A DNA stretch of 64,000 nucleotides, taken from Dromaius novaehollandiae (Eukaryota; Chordata; Aves; Casuariiformes; Dromaiidae). Within the stretch, counting starts at the first letter, position 1. Each line of letters begins with the position of its first letter. A model generated the notes under the pieces. That model did no database searches. It worked only from the letters and a program-made list of their open reading frames with translations, and had not been told where the DNA came from. The position numbers and the translations under genes were made by a program. The stretch is taken from assembly GCF_036370855.1 (NCBI RefSeq), contig NC_088099.1:34554501-34618500 (forward strand), given 5' to 3'. Positions 37,578 to 49,477 of the stretch are shown here, in pieces.

Positions 37578-40500
37578 GAAGAGGGTAGAGTTTCATTGGG
37601 GAAGAGCATGCACATGGATAACTGGTCTAGGGCAGCTGACATGCAGCAGTTAACTTCTGTTGGAGTGTCTAAGCCCTAAATAGAAACTCTACCAGCTTAG
37701 TTCGAGTGAGTGACTTACAAGTGTAACCTAAACCAATTTAAGTTGTGTTTTAAATGACATTAAGGGATTAATATTAGTAATTTACAGTGTTTTTCCTTTG
37801 TGCATTTTTTGATAAATGTGCTTAATTTTTTTAGTATATAGAAAGCCTTGTTTTGAACTTTGAGTTTCTGAAATTCCCTACGTTAGCCTCATTGATCCAG
37901 TCAAATACTAAAATATTTTTGAAATGGTATTTGACTGCTATATGAAATAGTTGTTAAAATAGCATTCGACTAGTGTTTGAGAACCAAAGTAGTTTGACAG
38001 AACTGAGAGAGAATGCTAGAATTGTTGGAGTCAATAAAATGCACTGACATACAAACTGTATTTCTGGATATGATATTTGTAATTCTTAGGGAAGAAAAAA
38101 ACCAAACAACCTTTGGATGAAGTTTTCTTAGGGAAGCTACAGCAAAATATTTTGTTTTCTGCCTCAGTCTCTCAACAAATTTTTCCTGAAGCAGATTCTT
38201 GATTCCTGGGGAAATTGCCTTCCGTCCTTCCGTCCTTCCATCCTTCCTGTTGGGTTTTTTTACATTCTGTTTGTGAATAAATTAGATGAAAACTATTCTC
38301 ATCCCATGAAAAGCTTGGAATCTTCCAAGATTTTTGTAATTAACTGTAATATGAAATGAAGATGACATGATATTTTTGAGAAGGGAAAGTTCAAGAGAAA
38401 GGGAGATTTCTTTTTTTTATGCCAGAATAGTCAATAGCTTGTTAGGGCAATTATTTGGAATGTCATAAGGCCTAGCCTTGTAACTTTTTTTTAATGAAAC
38501 AGGGATGCACTGCTGACTTCCCATGTTTTCATTAGGTATTTTTAAGAAGGAAGAAACTTCCTATTTTGTTAAGATGTTTCATACTGAATATCAAAAATAT
38601 TTCGCAGTGAATTAAAATTGACACTTTTTGGCAACAGTTTTGATTTCAATGGGTTAGTATTTCTAACAGCCTCCTCTGCTCCCCCACCTGTCCAAAAAAT
38701 AAAGAAGAACAAAACCCTGAAATATTTTGTCAAAAAATTCATGACTGGTTCAATCTGACATCATTTATGTTCAGGGGCTGACATGTATAAACAATCATTG
38801 ATATCACTGTCACTGATCTGCTGGAAGGCTACCCAACATCTGTTACTGTTTGGCAGAGGGGCACAGAATGTACGGATTTTTACAGCCTTGTAAAATGTTT
38901 TCATATTTATGTAATGATTGATATTTCATTGCAATTACTAACCTGATAAAATTCTTCACCAGAGGTAGAAGTATGAGAGAATTTAAGAGACAGGCACATC
39001 TGTTAGTCTTGTGGAGATCCAACAAACTTCTAAATGAGATTCAGGCTTTGAACTCTTTTCAAGTTTATTTTCAGCTTGAAACCCAGGGAGGATAGTAATG
39101 GGCTGAAAGGAAGCACACTGTACTGCAATAAAACATATCCCAGAGGAGGCTTTGTGATGGGTCTCTAACCAGTTAGACTGAGGCAAATGTTTTCCTTAGA
39201 GATATGAGTAAGAGAGAATGGGAAGCTGGCTGTTTTCGTATTAAATGAATACCACTTTATCTATGACACTTTTTAGTTCCTAATAATTACTAAAGCACAC
39301 TTCAAAATACTTTTCAAAAAGGATAGTAATTGTCTAGTTGTAATTAGACTGGAGTAAGACTTCTGAAAACACTCTTTAGAAGTGCACAGAGAGACAGACA
39401 TTCAGAAAAAAATTGTGTAGTACATTAAATTGCAGAAAAGTAGGATTTTTTTGAATGATGGAAGATGTTGAACATTTAAAATGTTTGCGTCTTATTCAGT
39501 TGTTATTCAAATTGTTGAATTGTCTAGATCTGAGACTTGACAGTCTTTAAAAGTGACATTAAGACTTCAGTCTGACTAGATGTTATCCTCCAAATTTTCT
39601 GTAACAGCAAAATCTCCCTGGCCGTGTCTGTGCTGTATATGTATACAAGATACAATGTAGAGATTCCCAAGCTGATGTTGGAAGTACTGGCTTGGGAAAC
39701 AGAACAGTACGGTTACCTCATTTGCCTCAGCCTGGATGCAGATCGAAGAGTTCAGGATCCAAGCTATAGTCATCAGTGGTATTTTGCAGTGTTTTGAGTT
39801 TGCTTGGAGGGAGGTTGAAGATCCTCTGAAAAGACCCAGTGCCTAGAGTATATCTACTTTCCCACGGAATCCACAGCAAAGTTGCTTAGCCTGTTATGGG
39901 GCCAACTGACTAAAAATTAGACTCGTATCTTTGTTAACACTGGGGCACAGCGGTATTTGTTAATAATGGTATAAAGCAAGCCGTATAGCTCTGTTTTCAG
40001 GCAACTGAATTTATAAAACTAGGGCTTTATAATTAGTTTCTTACCTTATCTAAGCTACAGCTGTAACAGCCAGTGTTTCCACGTAGAAGTGTGGGCATAA
40101 TAAGACAGTTGCCATCTCCTCTCGAAAAGAAAGTGGATAAAAATAAGCCATTTTTATGATGACTTTTTAGAATACAGTTTCCCTTCAGTATGTTAGACTG
40201 AAATGCAGCTTAAGTTTATGAAATCAAGTGATCAAAATTGGAAAAAGGCCAGAATTTAGGTTGACTCTAATTTCTTATGCATAAGTATCGTGGCACAATC
40301 TTTGTTTCCACAAGACCTCTCAGTCTGTATTACTCCCACTATTTTCTCTTATTGGTCTTAACGTGGATTATTGAGCAGGCAGAAGAGAGAATCTCTCTGG
40401 TTTTAATTTCTTTTTTTGGGGGGAGAAATTGCAATAGACATACTGGAAAATTCTGAGCTAAATGTGCCCAGTGTAAAGGGAATTTTCTGAGAATACAGGT

Positions 40501-43500
40501 ACTAGGCAAGCCCTTGCTGAGCCTGAGTGAATTACTGATTTTTTTTTTTTTGATGCTTTTAATTGTACCTGTTTGAATCTGTTTTGCATCTTTCACAAGA
40601 GTATTGCTGCTGCTATATGTGTTGCCTCTGATCCAAAGAATGAAAGCATTGGTGAATTACGGTGCAAAACCTGTAAATCTTTTTTTAAACAAATGCATAA
40701 GAAAGTGTGGATTCCCTGACCTTATTCTAGGAAATCACCAAACTATTGTCATGAGATTATCCCAAATGAATGGATAAATTTTTGGCTTGAAACAAAACCA
40801 AAGGATTGAAAATTTCAGCTTTCAGCCTTAGCGGCCTGAATTTTTAATAGTCCAACTAATGGATAGTCTCTCACTATGCACATTTAACTGAATCTGTCTA
40901 CAGCAATATTCCCACTTTTTCAACCCTTGATTGTATTTTTAGTAGAAATGCTATTTAACTTGTTATTTCCTTCCACAACAAAAGTCTTTAGTAGAACAAA
41001 AATGCATGTTTACTAGCTATTGCCAGTCCATAATGGATAAATTAAAATGCAATGGGAATCCTGTGATTACAAAAGCACAAACACTTGATACTGCAAGTAA
41101 AAAATTATCTTTCCCAAGCATGGAACACAACAATTTAATGAACAGTAATGGCATCAAGGCCATCTTGATGCTCTTCAGACTATTGAACAGTTGCTGGCAG
41201 ATGTCAGCCAATACAGCAGTAATTATGAATCTTTCCCTACTGTACCATTTCTATTTAATTTACTTTGTTAATGAAATCACAAAGCTTATAGACCCTTCAG
41301 GTGTGTTCAGGTCTGCAGTCTACAGTGCACACACAGCATAAGCCAACCTGTTTTCTTAGATTAAATCTATGGTAGTCTAAAAATAACTCTATGAGCATAT
41401 GTGCTAAAGTACTTTGAGGTAACCTTCCTTTTCTGTCAACTTAATGTAGTAAATCAAAACTGTAGAGCCAAACACATGCTGTTGCAACTAGTGTTGCAAA
41501 GTCATACATCCCTTCTCAACGCAAGAAGAAAGCTGCTGATATATATACATAATATATGTATATAATCCTTTGAAAATATTTATAATAGAATTTAAAAAAG
41601 AATGTAGTATTTGTAAGGAACTTACTCTCTGCCCCTTAATAAAAGGTATGGCTGCTATAAAGACTGGGAGAGTAGCTTCCTATAGAAATTTTAATTGCCA
41701 TAAGGGCTTTATACCTACAGATCATCTGCTGGATAATGCAGAATGATTCCTGGATGTTCATTATCTTGTGCCTTGTGTTAAACAAGATCAATATCTGTTA
41801 ACCGAAAGTATATCTCACAGCACCTGGAATAATTTGTGGACCTCATTGACATTCTTATGGGCTTTCTTTAAAACCCAGGAATGAGTGGTCAGAGCTGCTT
41901 TTATCATCTCAGGAGTAAAGCATGTCAGTGTAAACAAGAAACTTTGCTGTGTTTTGGCATGCTGTATGCGTCTGTTCAATGGGAAAAAGGTTTGTCAGGT
42001 CAGCAGTTGCACTTATTAAATAGGCTCAAGCATTTAAAATTTAAAACCAGGTTACTCATGGAAAAGAAGCTATGCTTTTGTCCCTTACGATTGCACAGCT
42101 ATTTTGTTGCTGATCAGCTTGACAAAAAGGGACTCTCAGGAAGGAGCAAGAGAAGAGGAACCTAATGCTTTTATCAGCAGTGTAGAGATGTGTCAGAGAA
42201 GGTAAAGAGAGGTCATGCATGGAAGGTTAATACATAAGCAAAGGTGACAAAGGCAGCATCTAAGCCTTCAGGGATCTGCAGCTCCCTAATTAACGAGTAT
42301 TAATAGATCTCAGAACAATAACAATGAATAGTGCAGCAACTGTACTATCTATTTTCAGTTTTGTGTGTCTTGCTTCTTGTTATTGTAGAACTGTGTGGCA
42401 AGGTGGCATTCAGGCCCTCAGTTGTAACAGTGGGGTTTTGTTTGTTTATACTGTTTTAGGCTCATGTAATGTCCTTTCTGATAACACTGTGACTTTGTCA
42501 AATTTTTTAAGATCTAAATCTGCAATGCATCATTTTTCCGTGGGGGAGTGAAGGAACAGCCATGCAATTTAGAGAACTGTACCTTTTAGCTGGTTTGCTC
42601 AATGAGTGTTCAGAATCCTTAAAGACAGTGTTTGTTCTCAGTGCATTTGTTTTTAAAGCTTTAGATAAAATAAGTATTTGAATATAAGGCCTTACAATGG
42701 TGAGGCATATTTGGCCACACTGGTGGTCAGAGATATAGCTTATACTGGTAAAATACAGCTCATGGAAAATTTATCAACTACAGTTTTGAATAAAATAATT
42801 TTTAATAGTACATAATAAAATTAAAGGCATGGTTTGTATTCATTTTATGTAATACTCTGCCTTCAAATTAGAAGTTTTGGATATGTATTTTGAAACATTG
42901 ACGTGAAATCTTTCAGTAATGGACTGATTCAACCACTCATTGTATGTGGTGAGTTCTAACAGATGTTAATACTGTGCAGGCTTTTTTGGCTTGCCTTTTC
43001 GTTGACTTAATACCTTTCTGTTCTCCCCTATTTTTCATCTTCAAATACTGCTAGTATGTCTTTGAGATGTTAGCAAAAAGCCTACATGTTTGGCTACTGA
43101 GACCACTCTTTTTACTTTTTTTTTTTTTTAATTCTAAAAGTGGTTTGTTTTTTTTTTTTAATCTAAGACTTAAGGTTTCTTGTTTTGGTCATTATGATGT
43201 TACATGAAGTTAATTAGGGGAGTTCTCAGCTTAGTATTGACTGTTAGCATCATCAGACAGATGTTACAGCCAGTATTCCCTGTCCTGTTCTGCCTCTGAG
43301 TACAGAACTGTATAAGCAGGCCATTCATATCACTTAGATTCTCACCCTGACTCTGTGATGCTGCTTCTGGGAGTTTAGGGAGATTCCTATATGCAAACTG
43401 CAAGTAGCTAGTAATGACTGGTGATTGGCCACCCACTGTTTGGGAGCTGTTCTTGTTCACCAGCAGTCCCAACAAACGTTTTCAGGTTGGTGTTCTCTTT

Positions 43501-44469
43501 CCTACACCGGATTCCTGAGCTTAAATGCATTCTCAGCAAGTGATATTTGCTGTGAGTCTGAGCTGCTGAACAAGTACCATGAGGCCAAGGCAGAACAGAA
43601 TCTGCTCACAATTTACTCGGAGTAATGCATTGGATGCAGAAGGATCATGGGATGAGACCGATTTGTTACTTGTTTGTAATACCAACTAAAGAATGTTAGG
43701 TCAGTGTTTTGTCCCACCTGTGACTTAAGACTTCAGAGTCTTTCACCAAAACAAACAAACAAATAAAGACCATTTAGTCTTGGAACTGATTTTAGTAAGC
43801 CCTGGTCAGCAACTAAAAGCTTAAACCGTAGAATAGTAAGGAAGGGGATGGAAGTTTAGCTTCATTGCTCACCTGCTGGAACAGGACAGTTGCATGAAAG
43901 GACATGGGAAGGAAGAACACTGGTAAAGTCTCTTTGACAGCACTGCTGCTGATCACAGGGTAAGAAGACAGGCCATCTCTATAGGGAGTGCTATGGTTGG
44001 CAGATTTTTTTTTCTCTGCTATCAGAAGGTCATAACGTAGTGGGGTGATGTATTACATACAACCACCATATGACACCACTTGATAATGCTGCTGTAATTA
44101 AAAATAAGGCCTGGACACCATAAGACTATTCTGGATTTCAAGAATATGTGCTCTTCACGCTATCCTACTTGCAAATTTCCCATTATGTGTCATCTGCTGA
44201 CTCCTTTCATTGAAAGGAGGACAGCTATGCTTTTTTATAACATGTATCCTACAGCATGTCACTGGAAATATTTAAATACCAAATACAGCAGATAAATATA
44301 TGAATACGTCTCTCTTAACATAGCCAATAATGTCTTTACTGTAAATGCTGTCAAATATAATGAGAGACAAGTTATTCCACTCCGAATGTGTAATCCCTTT
44401 CAAGATAAACTTCTTTAGGTTAGACTTAAATGCAGCTGGTAAAATGTTAATGCAATTTTTCTGCTTTTG
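37578..44469. other. Non-coding stretch with simple repeats
   Basis: No gene is recognised. It contains a (TCCTTCCG)-type repeat (38,217-38,247), an AT hairpin (41,542-41,564: TATATACAT / ATGTATATA) and two T-runs of 14 and 12 (43,116-43,129 and 43,148-43,159). The largest open frame (41,006-41,341, 111 codons) has no domain. The stretch near 42,285-42,335 combines TAATTA and AACAATAACAAT words as found in homeobox/SOX-bound enhancers; this is only suggestive. Confidence 0.5.
38217..38247. repeat. (CCTTCCGT)n-like simple repeat
   Basis: About four imperfect copies of TCCTTCCG/TCCTTCCA in tandem. Confidence 0.85.
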
Positions 44470-44530
44470 TTTTCTGTGAATTATTCAGGTCTTACTATCT
44501 GCTGTGTAGTCTCTGCTAATTCACAGAAAA
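44470..44530 (+). ncRNA. Candidate pre-miRNA-like hairpin
   Basis: TTTTCTGTGAATTA (44,470-44,483) is the exact reverse complement of TAATTCACAGAAAA (44,517-44,530). The 33-base interior can continue the stem after a small bulge: CAG/CTG, a G-U pair, then ACTA/TAGT around a 9-base loop. The whole is a 61-base imperfect hairpin with about 22 pairs. I do not recognise it as a known microRNA, and the terminal stem is AT-rich. A 14-bp perfect inverted repeat at this spacing is uncommon by chance, but cruciform-forming repeats and transposon remnants are alternatives. Confidence 0.3.
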
Positions 44531-47500
44531 AATGGTATCTAACTGCTCTTACGAACAATCATTGCTTTAGGCAAGTATAACATGTTCAAGTGCTGTAACT
44601 CTGCTGATTATGCCAAAACAGCTCAAAGAGAAATGCCTGTGCTACAAAGATAATTAAGAAAAAGGTAGTTGTGTGTTATGAAGAAAGAAGTGTTTAAAAT
44701 ATGCCCAGTAAGTCAGATTATCATACAAAAGCTATAGTAGTGGAGTCTTCTTACAGTAATATTGGTCTTTTGCCTCTGCTGAAACATAGGCTCTTTCTGA
44801 ACGCTTGAGAGGGCGTGTAGCTATGAAAAGGACTCATCGATAAACAGTCCTTTAAGAATTGGATAATCCTGCCTAGACACTGCATAAAATGATTAAAAGA
44901 GTACTATGATCCAAGGCTTGATGTGGTGCAACAAGAAACAGCTGAGTGGAAACAAAGTTGAAGTGGTGCAGGCTGGTGAATATACTGCTCAGTTAGGCAG
45001 CGTTTTACCTCTCTGTCTTGTCGTCATCTTCCTCCGTGTCTGCTCGTCTTGCCCTTTAGGACAGGGGCCACCTACAACAGGGTGTATGTTGTACTACAGG
45101 ACATTGTACAATGGGCTCTTGGGGCGCAGAGGGTGTGTGTTAAATCATGCTCTTGTAATAAGAATACAACAGGAATAATACGGGTGCTAATAAGATGTGG
45201 ACATCATAATATTTTTTTCTCTCTCATAATTGTCATTTGTCTCAGTTTTCTCACCTAGGAGAATCTACTAGGAAGGAGCTTAATGTGGTGACTGGAATAT
45301 TTTGGCATATAGAGTAGAAGTAAGTGCATGTGGATGAATGGATGTTTGGGAGAAATCTGTGCAGGGGAAGGCAAAGGCATAGTGGAGAGAAATGTATATA
45401 GGAGGCTATTTAAAAAAAAAAAAATCAAACCTGATAAGGGGAATGGATTTTACACAGAAGAAGTGCTGCCAAAATTTTAAGGAGATGATGATGTTGTTAC
45501 CCCTTGTTAAGGATGGGTCAGGCTGAAAAGGAGAGCAAGTTGGGAAAGATTTCAAAGTGGAACAGACATTATTCGCTTCCATGCATAGGATGCTTAAATT
45601 ACATTTTGAAAACAGCATTGCGCATGACTCATTATTAAAAGTGTGGTCATACTGATTTGTCTCAAAGTAGAGAACAGGTCTTTTGGGCAGCTTTGCAGGC
45701 TTCCTAGGGCCCTGTGAATCTGGCTGTTTGAGGTGTCTCAGCAGTCTGGATTGCTGGTCTTTTAATACCATGCAAGCCTGCTGCAGTCAGCACCATTATA
45801 ACAGAGTTCAGCTTATTACAAAGACAGAGTGTATTTACCTTTCAGCACAAATGAAAGTCTCAATCCTTTCAAAGGCTACCAACATACAGTTTTTTAGTGA
45901 AATAGATCCAAGCCTGCGCCTGCCTCTCCAGAAGCATGACATTTTGGTTAGTCAGCAGGAGACAAGCTTCAGGCTCAGAGACCTGGAGAGTCTCCAAATG
46001 TGAAATATAGATCATGTTTTGTTAACTGCCTTCTGTAGTCTACTAAAGGTATTATCTCTATACAAACCTTGTTTCCAGTATATCCTTAGCCCATTGCAAG
46101 AACACTACATGAACACTAATACTTCTAACTTTCTTGTTCATTGTATACTGTATATAAGCACCTGATTCAACTGTCTGAATTCTATTTCTCAGGTGTCACT
46201 ATTATCAAATACCTTTACAGATGTGGGCCTATGTTTCTGACTTAATTAAGTCTCATTATTTTTATTAGGGCATGGAGTGGTTCTCATTTCTCAACATCTG
46301 AATTTCTGTGAATAATTGTATACACGGCACCAAAAGAGGTCATAATGATTCTGTTTCAGGGCTGTTTAATTCAGACATGAACTAGCTTGAATATGTTTTC
46401 TGGATATTCAGCAATATGCAATGCATGCTCTGTCTGTTGTGCATTTATGGTTCACATCGTGATTTTTACATGGCAGTTCCTTTGATAACTTGAAGTAGAT
46501 CTTCAGGAACAGATTGAAGGTAAGTAAAACTGTCAGAGGCATATGCAGTAATTGCTTTGTTCCTTAGAGGGTTTGAGAGAAGTGGCAGACACTTTCCTTC
46601 TGAAAACAAAAAATGCTTCAGTAAACGGTGTTATTAAAAACCACTGTTACAAATCGTTTGCTAGGGATGCATAAGTGAGCTAAAAATGTTTTTGGACTTG
46701 GAATATTCCTTTTGGTAGTGCTTACTATTTGAAGAGTATTTGAGAGTATTGGATATGAAATGTTTATAATGAAAAATGGTACAGAGCAATACAATAAAAC
46801 TGTACTTAGGAAAAGACTGACAATAGGGAGAGTACCACAGAGAGGAGGTGGTTATTTTTGTTATGAAGTTTACAAGGCTCTCAAGGAACATGATAGAAAC
46901 TTGCAGCTTCCTTGATCCTCAGTATGGTCCATGTAGTATGGGGGTAGAAGCAGGGGATTTTCATGAAAACTAGTGTACAATTGTAAAATTAAAGATCATG
47001 GTATGCATGCAATTTAGACTGTGGCTCCTTTCAGTAATGCAGAACATGCTGGCCTCTAAGGACAGGTGGGAAGGGGGCTGTGATGCATGGAGAAAGCTGA
47101 GAGCAGTGAGTAGAAAGGCAGAGGCCAGAAACCTGTGTCGGTGAGAATGAATCCTCTTCATGACCATGGACTGTGAGCAAGTTTTCTTCTGCAGTGCCAA
47201 AGAGAGGCTGTAAAGTGCCACTTTACTGTCACACTGTGCAAGTTGTTTGTTAGGCTGATAAGAGTCTTCAGTGCTGGCTTTATAACATTGATGAAGTCAG
47301 TCTACCTTTAAAAGAGAAAGAAGTTCGGCGGTTATACAACAAACCATTTTTTTCACTACAGCTATAACTCATATAAGTTTCTGCCTGTCTTACCTGACCA
47401 AAATCAGATATCCCATTGCAGAGGATGCTATCATCTCATAAATTTGGAATTAAGAAAAGAATTCCAACATCTATATGTAGGTCCTTATTAAATATCTTCA

Positions 47501-47689
47501 TTTTATTTTGAAGCTTCTTATCACTATGTAGCTATACAGCCTTTTTTTCTATTACCCATATGTTGATAGAGATACTTGCAACAAATTAGCATCTTTCTAG
47601 GCACATGCTCTGCAGCAGAATTTGGGTGTTACTAGCATTCAAAATAGTCCTCAGGAAATGTGCAAGCTGCCTGGAGAGCAGTAGGCACT
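44531..47689. other. Non-coding stretch, nothing recognised
   Basis: No gene or repeat family is recognised. The largest open frames (45,406-45,771 minus, 121 codons; 45,683-46,003 plus, 106 codons) overlap each other and show no domain. Confidence 0.5.
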
Positions 47690-48087
47690 ATCGCATCCAT
47701 TTCTTAGTGTGACTGAGTTAAGACAGTCAGGTCACGGCATCCATCCTGAGCAGCACTTGGGACTTGGTGCTGTGGGCTGCCGCGCTTTCAGCTGCGTTGG
47801 TGACTGTCTTGGACATTTGCGCTTGGGCAAGCGAGCGGGGGACAGGGCTGTGGGGGCTGCTGGCCAGGTGGTCCCTCAGCCAAGTGTGCGACGTTCACCA
47901 GCACCAAGGAGGGCTTAGAGCAAGCGGGCATATTAAATGCACGGCAGCGTGCGAGAGGCAGCACAGCCTGCAGAGGGAGAGCCGTGAGAGCTCGTGCCTG
48001 TTCCTGGTTCCTTCTGTTTGGCTGGGCAGCTCTGGCTGGCAAGTCGCTCTGCCTCTCTGTGCTCCCTTTGGCAATGCGTGCATCTTC
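47690..48087. promoter_or_regulatory. Small CpG-island-like pocket
   Basis: From about 47,770 to 48,080 the sequence is clearly GC-rich and contains about 17 CpGs in roughly 310 bp, for example GAGCGGGGG, GTGCGACG and GGCAGCGTGCGAG. My rough estimate of CpG observed/expected is near the usual island threshold. Several overlapping open frames of 60-112 codons on both strands result from the GC content and none has a domain. It might be a promoter or enhancer, or the GC-rich body of an old SINE whose tail follows at 48,088. Confidence 0.35.
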
Positions 48088-48172
48088 TCTGTTCGATTGT
48101 AAGCTTTTGAGGATGTGGATTGTCACAAGCTATACGTGTGTACAGTACATAGTTCATTTGTGTCTTGCTGTC
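48088..48172 (+). mobile_element. MIR-type SINE tail remnant
   Basis: GATTGTAAGCTTTTGAGGAT followed by GTGGATTGTC and GTGTACAGTACATAG reproduces, in order, the tail block shared by amniote MIR-like SINEs (GATTGTAAGCTC..GGCAGGGACTGTC..GTACAGCACCTAG). The head of the element is not clear in the CpG-rich sequence to the left. Confidence 0.55.
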
Positions 48173-48874
48173 AGGTTCTGCGCTGTTATTAACTGTGAAA
48201 AATCCCTGCGACTTGTTGATTTTTAACTGTCAAAACCTTTCAGAATTCTCCAGCAGAACCTTTTGCTGGGGCCAATCCTGCTCCCAGGCTTCTGCCGGCT
48301 TCTTGCCATTCCCCGCAGTTACCACCTCTGCCGCCCCTACTTCTTAACACGCGCCTTGCTCCCTCACAAATTTTTGCTTTACTGCTTCTAGCCTAAAGTT
48401 TTCCTTGCTCCTCTGCTCCTGGAAATTAAGTAACCTTCTGTCCCAAGAGGCTTCCCACTGCTGCTTGCCAGGAGTTGCTTGCTTGCTGCTTATTATAAAG
48501 GTTGGTCACAACCGAGCAGAAGCCTTTCACATTAGGAAGCAAGTTGAAATGGTAGCCAGAGACCACCCAGGGCATAGAGCCCATAAATTTTTAAGGTAGA
48601 CGTGGTTATAGATTGCAGTGAAAGAACCTGCGGTGTGGGGAAAGAAGTTGTTGAGTTTGTGTTGGGATAATTTTTTGGAAGTGGATCCTGTTGTTAACGG
48701 ACTACTTTAAGGAAATATGACCAACTTTATGATGGACCATTTGGTGGGTGGGTGTTTCCCTCACTTGTGAAATGGAGTAGATGAGAAATAGGCAGGAGAA
48801 CAGGAAGAAAGTAGGAATGGATTTTAGCTCCAACTGGGCAGCCTATTTTTGATTTTTACTTTAAATTTTCTCTT

Positions 48875-48907
48875 CCCCTCCCCCCCCCCACCCCACCCCC
48901 CACCCCC
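48875..48907 (-). other. Strong G-quadruplex-capable tract, minus strand
   Basis: On the plus strand C-runs of 4, 10, 4, 6 and 5 are separated by single T or A bases. The minus strand therefore has five G-runs with very short loops, one of the best quadruplex patterns in the window. Confidence 0.85.
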
Positions 48908-49458
48908 AATGAACCAACTTTCCAGGGTGGCTTTTAGTCATGTCTTGGATTATTTGAAATATTTAAATATATTTCTTAGTTGCGATCAGGTGCAGAAGTA
49001 CACAGAAGGCAAAAATAGATAAATGTATTTAGTTTTAGTTCATTGATAATGTAAATGCTGGGGATAGGGATGGAATTGTCCCATTTTGAGCAAGAACAAA
49101 TTAGTTTCAAAATAATTGTTGACCTGAAAGTTTGAAAATAATTATCTTTTGGGTAGATGTGCAGTGTTTTTCTTTCAGGCTTTTAAGATTTGATGTTAAA
49201 ATGAATGGAAAGGAACTTTTGAAACAGCAAGAAACTTGTCTTAACAGCAGAGCCATATGTTTGGTACAGTACTGGAGCCTTAGAAATCTTGTCTGTCTTC
49301 CTGAAAATTGTAATTCGGTGACTTCATTTGAAGTAGAGTACCTCAGGGAGGTTTAGTTTCCAGTTATAATGACACTTAGTAGGTATTCAAGTGACTGCTC
49401 TCTCTATTCAATGCTTAATGCATTATTAGTATTCAGGGACAAAGGTGAGAGGCAAGAC

Positions 49459-49477
49459 TTTTTTTTTTTTTTTTTTT
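49459..49477. repeat. T19 homopolymer
   Basis: Nineteen T followed by an (ATT)-rich stretch. It may be a simple-repeat expansion or the poly-A end of a minus-strand retrocopy, but no retrocopied sequence is recognisable to its right. Confidence 0.9.

Noticed and set aside
35811-37590. Target-site duplication flanking the tRNA-CR1 unit
   Set aside because: AAGAAGGTG before and GAAGAGGGTAG after are only loosely similar; CR1 usually leaves none, so this was not counted as evidence.
41542-41564. TATATACAT / ATGTATATA hairpin
   Set aside because: Alternating TA-rich simple sequence; palindromes of this kind are expected by chance.
47788-48126. 112-codon open frames on both strands
   Set aside because: Equally long frames on opposite strands in a CpG-rich pocket point to low stop-codon density, not coding.
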